From positions 1 through 5,310 of the forward strand of contig JAIRSA010000185.1 of the NCBI GenBank assembly GCA_031255695.1: DNA of 5,310 bases, read 5' to 3'. The position numbers and the translations under genes are program-made. The notes under the pieces were generated by a model that was not told the DNA's origin, made no database searches, and worked only from the letters and a program-made list of their open reading frames with translations. This document shows positions 1 through 4,439 of this stretch, in pieces (the first letter of the stretch is position 1; each line of letters starts with the position of its first letter). The stretch is from Eubacteriales Family XIII. Incertae Sedis bacterium. Lineage in GTDB: Bacteria; Bacillota; Clostridia; Peptostreptococcales; Anaerovoracaceae.

Positions 1-92
1 GCCGACTGGTATACGGGGACTGTCACCGCGCCAGTCGAATTGTTCCTGTCCTCCGCGCCATGGACGCAGAGCGTGTCGATATTGTTCCCCAT
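1..92 (-). CDS. Cys/Met metabolism PLP-dependent enzyme, N-terminal fragment (runs off the window)
   Basis: Reading leftward from an ATG at 92-90, the frame stays open to the window edge for 30 codons. The start of the protein reads MGNNIDTLCVHGAEDRNNST, followed by GAVTVPVYQS. The pattern T-L-x-V-H-G, then TGAV, then VP-(V/I)-YQ-(S/T) is the N-terminal signature of the cystathionine gamma-synthase / O-acetylhomoserine sulfhydrylase / methionine gamma-lyase family. These are cytoplasmic PLP enzymes of transsulfuration or sulfur amino acid turnover. An AGGAGA ribosome site (complement of 98-103) sits 5 nt before the ATG, and a consensus promoter lies upstream. The catalytic lysine and specificity residues are outside the window, so the exact reaction cannot be given. 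The family call is confident; the choice among lyase, synthase and sulfhydrylase is open. Confidence 0.85.
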   Translation of the reverse strand, partial: MGNNIDTLCVHGAEDRNNSTGAVTVPVYQS

Positions 93-127
93 AAGAATCT
101 CCTGTCTGTTGGATATTGATACTGCCT

Positions 128-154
128 TAATACATATTATTCATATATGTATTA
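128..154. promoter_or_regulatory. 27-bp palindrome, likely operator of the leftward gene
   Basis: TAATACATAT (128-137) and ATATGTATTA (145-154) are perfect 10-bp inverted arms around a 7-nt spacer. The element covers the -10 box (complement of 151-156) and the expected start site near 144 of the leftward promoter. Bound protein would therefore block transcription of the PLP enzyme gene. It is too AT-rich to be a good terminator. The regulator is unknown; a sulfur- or cysteine-responsive repressor would fit the target gene, but that is inference. Confidence 0.6.
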
Positions 155-179
155 TAGTATTATTAATTTTGCCTGTCAA
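151..179 (-). promoter_or_regulatory. Consensus sigma-70/SigA-type promoter of the leftward PLP enzyme gene
   Basis: On the minus strand the -35 box is TTGACA (complement of 174-179), the spacer is exactly 17 nt, and the -10 box is TATAAT (complement of 151-156). Both hexamers match consensus fully. The predicted start is near 144, giving a leader of about 52 nt before the ATG at 92. Its strength suggests the gene is held down by a repressor when not needed, consistent with the palindrome over the -10 box. Confidence 0.85.
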
Positions 180-181
180 GG

Positions 182-210
182 TTAAAATTGAAAAAAATTT
201 ATGATATAAT
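182..210 (+). promoter_or_regulatory. Extended -10 promoter of the iron-sulfur flavoprotein gene
   Basis: TATAAT at 205-210 is preceded by TG plus one base (202-204), an extended -10 element. A weak -35 (TTAAAA, 182-187, 4 of 6 to consensus) sits 17 nt upstream. The expected start is near 217, about 35 nt before the ATG at 252. The -35 box is back to back with that of the leftward promoter, only 2 bp apart, so two polymerases probably cannot bind together. Confidence 0.7.
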
Positions 211-238
211 TTCGATGTATTCTATCGTATTCGATGTA
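211..238 (+). repeat. Direct repeat TTCGATGTA at the start of the flavoprotein transcript
   Basis: TTCGATGTA occurs at 211-219 and again at 230-238, 19 bp apart, just after the -10 box and before the ribosome site at 238-244. Between them is a small inverted pair, ATCG (224-227) and CGAT (232-235). The position around the start site suggests a regulator-binding or leader element; chance is possible for so short a repeat. Confidence 0.35.
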
Positions 239-251
239 AAGGAGATATGGG

Positions 252-1100
252 ATGAAAGTCTTGGGCCTGGTTTCTTCGCCGCGGCGCTACGGGAATTCGG
301 AACTGGCGGCCAAGGAGCTGCTGCGTTCGCTTCCGGACGGGTGGGAAAAGCGCATGATCCGCCTGTCCGACCTGGATCTGGCGCCCTGCAAGGCCTGTTA
401 TGCGTGCCTCGCGCGGGAGGGCAAGTCGTGTGTGCTGAGGGACGATATGGATTTCGTGCTGGAGCACATGCTGTGGGCTGACAAGATCGCCATCGCCGCG
501 CCCTGCTACATCTTGGGTGCGCATGACGGCGTGCAGCGCCTGATCGGCCGGCTGATGCCAGTGATGGAGAGATACCCTTCATTCGCGGGGAAGCAGTGTG
601 CCCTGGCCATTTCTTACGGGCTTCACGGCTGGGAAGGCATGGCGCGTGAGGAAATGCTGAAAATACCGCAATGCCTAGGCATGGGCCTTGCCGGCGCGGC
701 AATGCTTGAAGCCATCATGCCAGGCGATTCGGTGCGGGGGGAAAACCTGCAGAGCCTGCGGGAGCTGGCCAAGGCATTGGAAGGCCCTTGCGGCGGGGAG
801 CCGTATACGCCGGAGGGCGATACCCTGCTATGCCCTTACTGCCGGAGCCGCCTGCTGACGATAAAGCCAGACCGGAATTGGCGCTGCGTCCTGTGCGACG
901 GGGGCGGTGCCATCGTGGAGGGCCCGCAGGGGTTCAGCCTGGAAGCGGATGGGCAGGCCGGGAACCGCTTCACTGCGGAACGCAGGGTGGGCCATGAAAA
1001 GCAGTTGCAGGAGGCGAAACGCAGATTCATCGAGCACAAGGCAGAGATCAAAGAGCTGCAAGGCGAGTATCGCCAAGATAGCTGGTGGGTGGCCCCTTGA
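252..1100 (+). CDS. Flavodoxin-like iron-sulfur flavoprotein / NAD(P)H-dependent oxidoreductase with C-terminal zinc ribbon
   Basis: 282 residues, well placed behind a GTAAAGGAG ribosome site. Residues 1-16 give a first strand and a phosphate loop (SSPRRYGNS, 8-16) typical of NADPH-dependent FMN reductases and flavodoxin-like proteins, where it holds the FMN phosphate. Cysteines 46, 49, 52 and 60 form C-x2-C-x2-C-x7-C. This matches the compact 4Fe-4S motif of archaeal and clostridial iron-sulfur flavoproteins, which pass electrons between ferredoxin-like partners and small oxidants. APCYILGAHDGVQRLIGR (83-100) resembles the second flavin loop. A second module follows: Cys194-x2-Cys197 and Cys212-x2-Cys215, spaced like a zinc ribbon. 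Residues about 244-273 are charged and probably helical. The family is usually about 180-250 residues, so the ribbon and helix are an extension. The protein is cytoplasmic, with no signal or membrane segment. Its physiological substrate is unknown. It is transcribed away from a sulfur amino acid enzyme. Confidence 0.8.
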   Translation: MKVLGLVSSPRRYGNSELAAKELLRSLPDGWEKRMIRLSDLDLAPCKACYACLAREGKSCVLRDDMDFVLEHMLWADKIAIAAPCYILGAHDGVQRLIGRLMPVMERYPSFAGKQCALAISYGLHGWEGMAREEMLKIPQCLGMGLAGAAMLEAIMPGDSVRGENLQSLRELAKALEGPCGGEPYTPEGDTLLCPYCRSRLLTIKPDRNWRCVLCDGGGAIVEGPQGFSLEADGQAGNRFTAERRVGHEKQLQEAKRRFIEHKAEIKELQGEYRQDSWWVAP

Positions 1101-1144
1101 CGCCGGGAAATGGCCGCCGCCGTTGATATTCCGTGAAATGCCCC

Positions 1145-1173
1145 TTGTATCCGAATCAGAGACGTGCTATAAT
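1145..1173 (+). promoter_or_regulatory. Extended -10 promoter upstream of the FMN-binding protein gene
   Basis: TGCTATAAT (1165-1173) is a full extended -10 element. A weak -35, TTGTAT (1145-1150), sits 17 nt upstream. The start is expected near 1180, giving a leader of about 140 nt. The following inverted repeat begins inside the -10 box. Confidence 0.65.
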
Positions 1174-1217
1174 AACCTTGCAAATCCGAATTTTGATTCC
1201 ATATTTGCAAGGTTATT
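1171..1217. promoter_or_regulatory. 15-bp-arm inverted repeat over promoter and start site, likely operator
   Basis: AATAACCTTGCAAAT (1171-1185) is mirrored perfectly by ATTTGCAAGGTTATT (1203-1217). Inside, GAAT (1188-1191) and ATTC (1196-1199) could extend the structure around a TTTG loop. Each arm also contains the small palindrome TTGCAA. No T-run follows on either strand, so an intrinsic terminator is unlikely. Because the predicted start is near 1180, most of the left arm would not be transcribed from this promoter. This favours a DNA site for a dimeric or double-dimeric repressor over an RNA hairpin. Read-through from the flavoprotein gene could still form the hairpin in RNA. Confidence 0.6.
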
Positions 1218-1321
1218 TCAGAAAGGGCCCTGTAGCATGTTCGGGGAGGATATCATATATCAGGCTGGCACCGTTTATGTTGAGGAGATATAGGGGCGCG
1301 TACAGAAGGATGGTGGATTAA

Positions 1322-1717
1322 ATGAAACAGACAATGGATTTTTTGAACACAGCGGGCACTTACTATCTTGCGACAGCGGACGGCGACCAGCCACGTGTCA
1401 GGCCCATCGGCTTCGTCATGGAGTGGGAAGGCAGGCTGGCCTTCTGCACCGCCAACACGAAAGACATGTATAAGCAGATGGTGGCGAACCCCAAGGTCGA
1501 GATCTGCTGCTATGATGGGAAGGGGAACACCCTGCGCATATCGGGCAAGGCGGATTTCGTCACATCGGCCGAGGCGCAGCGCAAGGCGCTGGAAACCATG
1601 CCGATGCTGAATGACATGTATTCCGTCAGCGACGGGGTTTTCGAGGTATTCTGCCTGGACGGCGGCAAAGCGGTCTGCTCGGACATGGGCGGCAATGTCA
1701 CGGAGATGAAGATTTAA
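1322..1717 (+). CDS. Pyridoxamine 5'-phosphate oxidase-family FMN-binding protein
   Basis: 131 residues, the usual size of small single-domain split-barrel flavoproteins. The N-terminal part (YYLATADGDQPRVRPI, 14-29) is the first barrel strand pair with the Arg-rich stretch that contacts FMN phosphate. FCTANTKDMYKQMVANPKVE (41-60) followed by ICCYD, and LRISGKA (71-77), are the next conserved blocks of the family. Members bind FMN or F420-like cofactors as dimers and are usually of unassigned substrate; true pyridoxal-phosphate synthesis (PdxH) is not implied, since PdxH is longer. The start is fixed by the beginning of the domain and a purine-rich AGAAGGATGG (1304-1313). It has its own promoter and palindrome, so it is probably a single-gene unit. 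Cysteines at 42, 62, 63, 111 and 119 are numerous for so small a protein. Confidence 0.85.
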   Translation: MKQTMDFLNTAGTYYLATADGDQPRVRPIGFVMEWEGRLAFCTANTKDMYKQMVANPKVEICCYDGKGNTLRISGKADFVTSAEAQRKALETMPMLNDMYSVSDGVFEVFCLDGGKAVCSDMGGNVTEMKI

Positions 1718-1800
1718 TACTGTTTTGGCACTGTGCGCCGCCGGGGATGGTATGTATGCCGCTGGGGGCGGCGTGCGCGTCGCCGGCGCGGCGGCATCGG

Positions 1801-1892
1801 TTGGCTCGGTGCGGCGGCCTCGGCTGGCCCGGCGGCGCGGCCCTGGCTGGCTCGGTGCCGCGATCTCAGCTGGCTCGGTGCCGCAGTGCCGC
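1801..1892 (+). repeat. Tandem array of four 23-bp GC-rich units
   Basis: Units start at 1801, 1824, 1847 and 1870, exactly 23 bp apart. The conserved core is CTGGCTCGGTGCCGC, identical at 1847-1861 and 1870-1884. It matches 13 of 15 at 1801-1815 and 12 of 15 at 1824-1838. A worn copy at 1778-1800 matches the next unit over most of its last 17 bases. The period is not a multiple of three, and no credible protein is encoded. The array lies in the gap after the FMN-binding gene and ends about 20 bp before the ylxM operon promoter. Confidence 0.8.
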
Positions 1893-1913
1893 GACCCTTG
1901 TCAAAAAAAACAC

Positions 1914-1942
1914 TTGACAGGCAAAGTGCGCTGTGCTAAATT
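1914..1942 (+). promoter_or_regulatory. Promoter of the ylxM-ffh-rpsP operon
   Basis: TTGACA (1914-1919) is a perfect -35, followed by a 17-nt spacer. The -10 box TAAATT (1937-1942, 4 of 6) is rescued by an upstream TGC (1934-1936), an extended -10 element. The start is expected near 1949. An A-run (1903-1910) just upstream may act as an UP-like element. The stretch CTTGACAGGCAAA is shared exactly with the leftward promoter at the other end of the window. This site is the main argument against starting YlxM at the upstream in-frame ATG (1933), which would place the -10 box inside the coding region. Confidence 0.75.
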
Positions 1943-1948
1943 ATTACT

Positions 1949-2076
1949 TGTGCCAGGCGTTTTGCAGAGACAGTGTTTTTTGTGTTGCCCTGCGTCAGGG
2001 AAAGTTTTCCGCAGGCGGCAGTTCTGGCTGGGTCTTTGCTGAAGCGGCGCCATGGCGGCTGGGGGTGTTTTGGTTG
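1949..2076 (+). other. Long structured 5' leader of the ylxM operon
   Basis: About 128 nt lie between the predicted start and the YlxM ATG. TGCCCTGCG (1986-1994) can pair with CGCAGGCGGCA (2010-2020) as a 9-bp stem with a GC bulge, and GAA/TTC (2000-2002, 2007-2009) may extend it. I do not recognise a known riboswitch or leader family, and no U-run follows the stem. An 11-codon frame from ATG 2052 overlaps the YlxM start but has no ribosome site. Confidence 0.35.
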
Positions 2077-2439
2077 ATGCTTATTGAAAATACGATACGG
2101 GCAAACATGCTCTGCGACTTTTACGGCACCTTGCTCAGCGAAAGGCAGCACGGGGTGGTGAACATGTATTATGCAAACGACATGTCGCTCTCGGAAATCG
2201 CTTTGGATATGGGCATAAGCAGGCAGGCCGTGCACAACATACTGAAGAAGGCCGTGGGCGAGCTTGAGCGGTATGAGAGCAAGCTGAGCCTTCTCAGCAA
2301 GTTCTGCGTAGTAGAGCAAGCGACGCGCATGGTCAAGGACGAGATAATGTGCCTAGCCGCTGAAAGGCGCGGCGACAAGGCGCTGTATAGTAGGCTGCAA
2401 GGCATATATGGGGCAATAGAGCAGATCGAGGCGATGTGA
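2077..2439 (+). CDS. ylxM: YlxM/UPF0122 family DNA-binding protein, SRP-associated regulator
   Basis: 120 residues from the ATG at 2077, close to the family's usual 105-120. Residues about 20-58 (LLSERQHGVVNMYYANDMSL, then SEIALDMGISRQAVHNILKK) form a helix-turn-helix like region 4 of sigma-70 factors, the hallmark of YlxM. The rest is a charged helical tail. YlxM is encoded beside ffh across Gram-positive bacteria and is linked to SRP function; in Streptococcus it is reported to interact with SRP parts. The start is chosen because the family begins a few residues before the conserved xNxLxDFY segment (here ANMLCDFYGTLL, 9-20), and because GGGGGTG (2061-2067) is a usable ribosome site. A longer reading frame from 1933 exists but crosses the operon promoter. 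Isoleucine is mostly AUA (6 of 9), as in ffh. Confidence 0.88.
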   Translation: MLIENTIRANMLCDFYGTLLSERQHGVVNMYYANDMSLSEIALDMGISRQAVHNILKKAVGELERYESKLSLLSKFCVVEQATRMVKDEIMCLAAERRGDKALYSRLQGIYGAIEQIEAM

Positions 2440-2522
2440 GGCAATGCCACGGCAGCGTGCCGATGGCGGTAGGCGATGTGAGGCAATGCCGCCGCAGGCG
2501 GCCACGGCAGCGTGCCGCTGGC
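2429..2522 (+). repeat. Imperfect tandem duplication spanning the ylxM stop, each unit with a hairpin
   Basis: AGGCGATGTGAGGCAATGCC occurs exactly at 2429-2448, where it holds the last codons and TGA of ylxM, and at 2471-2490. GCCACGGCAGCGTGCCG occurs at 2446-2462 and 2501-2517. The second unit carries 13 extra bases (GCCGCAGGCGGCC). Each unit can fold GCCACGGCA around GCG against TGCCG-x-TGGC (2446-2467 and 2501-2522), a 9-bp stem with one bulged base. A third, worn unit may start at 2527. Confidence 0.8.
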
Positions 2523-2531
2523 AGCAGGCTG

Positions 2532-2554
2532 GGGCATATGCCCGGCGTGCCGGG
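2532..2554 (+). repeat. Palindrome and GC hairpin ahead of ffh
   Basis: GGGCATATGCCC (2532-2543) is a 12-bp perfect palindrome. It overlaps CCCGGCGTGCCGGG (2541-2554), which can fold as a short, very stable stem. No T-run follows, so it is not an intrinsic terminator. It lies about 40 nt before the ffh ATG and belongs with the hairpin-rich repeats to its left. Confidence 0.5.
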
Positions 2555-2596
2555 GCCGGAAGCGGGCAATCCAGGATAACGGGAAAGGGACTTGAA

Positions 2597-3928
2597 ATGG
2601 CGTTCGAAGGCCTATCGGAAAAACTCCAGGGCGTATTCAAAAAGCTGCGCGGAAAAGGCGTGCTTACAGAAAGCGATATAGATGAAGCGATGCGGGAGGT
2701 GAAGCTGGCTCTGCTGGAAGCGGATGTCAGCTTCAAAGTCGTGAAGCAGTTCGTGGCGGACGTCAGGGCGAAGTCCGTCGGGGCTGACGTGCTTGAAAGC
2801 CTCACGGCCTCGCAGCAGGTAGTGAAGATAGTCAAAGACGAGCTGGTGGGGCTCATGGGCGGCGCCAACAGCAAGCTCACCTATTCGCCCAGGGGCTTCA
2901 CCGTGATCATGATGGCCGGCCTCCAGGGGACGGGCAAAACCACCACATGCGGAAAGCTCGCGAACTATCTGAAAAAGAACGGCAAATCGCCAATGCTCGC
3001 GGCCTGCGACATATACAGGCCGGCGGCCATAGACCAGCTTGAGGTGGTAGGGAACGGCGTGGGCGTGCCGGTGTTCACGATGCGCGGATGCAGCGACCCT
3101 GTCAAGATTGCTGAGTCGGCGGTCAAAGAGGCCGAGCTCAAGGGCAACGATGTCCTCATAATCGACACGGCCGGGCGCCTTCAGATAGACGAAGCGCTCA
3201 TGGACGAGCTGGTGAGGATAAAGAAGGCCGTCAAGCCGCATGAGATACTGCTGGTGGTAGACGCCATGACAGGGCAGGACGCCGTGAACGCGGCGGCCGG
3301 CTTCAATGACGCGCTGGGCATAGACGGCATAGTCATGACGAAGCTCGACGGCGACACCAGGGGCGGCGCGGCGCTTTCGGCGAAGAGCGTCACCCAGCGG
3401 CCGATAAAATTCATCGGTGTGGGCGAGAAGGCCGACGCGCTGGAGCCATTCCACCCCGAACGCATGGCCTCGCGCATACTGGGCATGGGGGACATGCTCA
3501 GCCTGATCGAGAAGGCCCAGGAAAGCTTCGACGACGCCAAGGCCGAAGAGCTCGAACGCAAGATGAAGAAAAACGAGTTCACGCTTGAGGACTTCCTTGA
3601 GCAGATGGGTCAGATAAAGAGCATGGGCGGCCTCGCCAAGATCATAGACATGCTTCCCGGCATGGGATCGAAGGCGGATATAAATATAGAAAGCGGCGAG
3701 AAGGAATTTGCCCAGATGGAGGCGATCATACATTCCATGACCAAGGCGGAAAGGCGCAACCCTTCCATCCTTAACGCCAGCCGGAAAAAGCGGATAGCGG
3801 CGGGCTCAGGCCAGCCGATCCAGAAGATAAACAACCTCATAAAGAGGTACGGGGACGCGCGCAAGATGATGAAGCAGTTCATGACGGCGCCCAAACACAA
3901 GAAAAACCGCATGTTCCAAGGCTTTTGA
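2597..3928 (+). CDS. ffh: Signal recognition particle protein Ffh (SRP54 homologue)
   Basis: 443 residues, the normal length. This cytoplasmic GTPase binds SRP RNA and signal sequences of nascent membrane proteins and delivers ribosomes to FtsY at the membrane. The N domain (1-95) has ALLEADV (38-44). The G domain (about 98-295) shows every GTPase motif: GLQGTGKTT (108-116), DIYRPAA (138-144), DTAGR (190-194), TKLD (248-251) and GVGEKADALEPF (274-285). The M domain (about 296-443) has the methionine-rich signal-binding finger around 337-357. It also has the RNA-binding helix-turn-helix SMTKAERRNP (380-389) through SRKKRIAAGSG (395-405). The ATG at 2597 is chosen because MAFEGLSEKL matches the family start and GGGAAAGGGA lies 6 nt upstream; the frame open upstream to 2444 is repeat DNA. 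Isoleucine codons are 20 AUA, 8 AUC and 1 AUU, odd for GC-rich DNA. Confidence 0.97.
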   Translation: MAFEGLSEKLQGVFKKLRGKGVLTESDIDEAMREVKLALLEADVSFKVVKQFVADVRAKSVGADVLESLTASQQVVKIVKDELVGLMGGANSKLTYSPRGFTVIMMAGLQGTGKTTTCGKLANYLKKNGKSPMLAACDIYRPAAIDQLEVVGNGVGVPVFTMRGCSDPVKIAESAVKEAELKGNDVLIIDTAGRLQIDEALMDELVRIKKAVKPHEILLVVDAMTGQDAVNAAAGFNDALGIDGIVMTKLDGDTRGGAALSAKSVTQRPIKFIGVGEKADALEPFHPERMASRILGMGDMLSLIEKAQESFDDAKAEELERKMKKNEFTLEDFLEQMGQIKSMGGLAKIIDMLPGMGSKADINIESGEKEFAQMEAIIHSMTKAERRNPSILNASRKKRIAAGSGQPIQKINNLIKRYGDARKMMKQFMTAPKHKKNRMFQGF

Positions 3929-3950
3929 GCCAGCGGCGGACCAGCAGGCC

Positions 3951-3969
3951 ACGGGGCGGCGCCCCGTTT
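3951..3969 (+). terminator. GC-rich hairpin with short U-run between ffh and rpsP (weak terminator or attenuator)
   Basis: ACGGGGC (3951-3957) pairs perfectly with GCCCCGT (3961-3967) around a GGC loop, followed by only three T before G. This is a partial terminator or a processing and stability stem. It sits about 25 nt before the rpsP ATG and could lower or uncouple rpsP expression from ffh. Confidence 0.45.
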
Positions 3970-3993
3970 GCACAATGAAATAGGAGGATAAAT

Positions 3994-4362
3994 ATGGCTG
4001 TTAAGATCAGATTGAAGAGGATGGGAGCACACAAGAAGCCGTTTTACAGGATTGTGGCGGCGGATTCCAGAGCGCCTAGGGACGGCAAGTTCATAGAGGA
4101 GCTGGGATACTATAACCCGCTGACGGATCCCGCAGACATTAAGATCAATGCGGACAAGGCAGGCAAATGGCTTTCGACGGGCGCACAGCCGACGGACACT
4201 GTCAGGGCGCTGCTGAAGAAGGCAGGTGTGTTGGATGCCAGCGGCAAGCTGGTGTGCAAAGCGGAAGCCGACGAGGCTGCGGCGGACATGGCGCCCGAAG
4301 CGGCCGCTGCCGCGGATGCGGATGGCGCCGGGCCCGAAGCCCCCACAGGCACTGCGGAGTAG
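3994..4362 (+). CDS. rpsP: 30S ribosomal protein bS16 with extended Ala-rich acidic tail
   Basis: 122 residues against a usual 80-90. The body is standard bS16: MAVKIRLKRMGAHKKPFYRI (1-20), then VAADSRAPRDGKFIEELGYYNP, and the WLSTGAQPTDTVRALLKKAG block (59-78). It binds 16S rRNA and is needed for 30S assembly. An AGGAGG ribosome site (3982-3987) lies 6 nt before the ATG, the strongest in the operon. From about residue 89 to the end the protein is a low-complexity tail of Ala, Glu, Asp, Gly and Pro (for example EADEAAADMAPEAAAAADAD, 91-110), probably disordered. RimM, encoded two genes on, also acts on 30S maturation, so the operon neighbourhood fits. The tail's DNA ends inside a tandem 13-bp duplication. 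Confidence 0.97.
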   Translation: MAVKIRLKRMGAHKKPFYRIVAADSRAPRDGKFIEELGYYNPLTDPADIKINADKAGKWLSTGAQPTDTVRALLKKAGVLDASGKLVCKAEADEAAADMAPEAAAAADADGAGPEAPTGTAE

Positions 4363-4439
4363 GCCTGCGGAGCAGGCTGGGCTGGCAGGCAGCGCATGGA
4401 TGCAGCTGAGGCGGCCGCCGCAGGCATTGCGGGGCAGGC
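4352..4439 (+). repeat. 13-bp repeats spanning the rpsP stop and the gap before khpA
   Basis: CTGCGGAGTAGGC (4352-4364, holding the rpsP TAG) is followed at once by CTGCGGAGCAGGC (4365-4377). A third copy, TTGCGGGGCAGGC, is at 4427-4439. GCCGCCGCAGGC (4414-4425) and AGCAGGCTGGG (4371-4381) also occur in the ylxM-ffh gap (2488-2499 and 2523-2533). The gap of about 128 nt before khpA holds nothing else that looks coding. Confidence 0.6.

Noticed and set aside
188..210. TTGAAA (188-193) as the -35 box of the flavoprotein promoter
   Set aside because: It is only 11 nt from TATAAT; the TTAAAA at 182-187 has proper 17-nt spacing and the extended -10 needs little -35 contact.
1171..1217. Insertion-element ends or an invertible promoter
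   Set aside because: Only 17 bp lie between the arms, there is no transposase or recombinase gene in view, and no target duplication flanks it.
1758..1772. Hairpin GCCGC-TGGGG-GCGGC as terminator of the FMN-binding gene
   Set aside because: Only a 5-bp stem and no T-run; such stems are common by chance in this GC-rich stretch.
1899..1919. Minus-strand promoter from TGTCAA at 1899-1904, mirror of the -35 box at 1914
   Set aside because: No -10-like hexamer lies at 16-18 nt on the minus strand, and the region beyond is GC-rich repeat.
1725..2042. Open frames of 105 and 68 codons across the 23-bp repeats (1725-2042, 1733-1939)
   Set aside because: They consist of repeat-derived Gly/Ala/Arg runs, lack ribosome sites, match no family, and the longer one crosses the ylxM operon promoter.
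1933..2076. 48-codon N-terminal extension of YlxM
   Set aside because: The promoter -10 box (1937-1942) would lie inside it, the family starts near 2077, and the extension has no family resemblance.
2052..2087. 11-codon upstream frame overlapping the ylxM start
   Set aside because: No ribosome site and out of frame with ylxM; the ATG falls in a GCCATGGC palindrome and is probably chance.
2429..2554. CRISPR-like array in the ylxM-ffh gap
   Set aside because: Only two main units, with near-identical rather than unique spacers and no cas genes; it is a tandem duplication.
2444..2596. 51-codon N-terminal extension of Ffh
   Set aside because: It encodes the duplicated hairpin DNA; Ffh proteins begin at the MAFEGLSEKL segment, which has its own ribosome site.
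2612..3733. 373-codon minus-strand open frame opposite ffh
   Set aside because: It is a shadow of ffh caused by GC-rich codon bias; all conserved motifs are on the plus strand.
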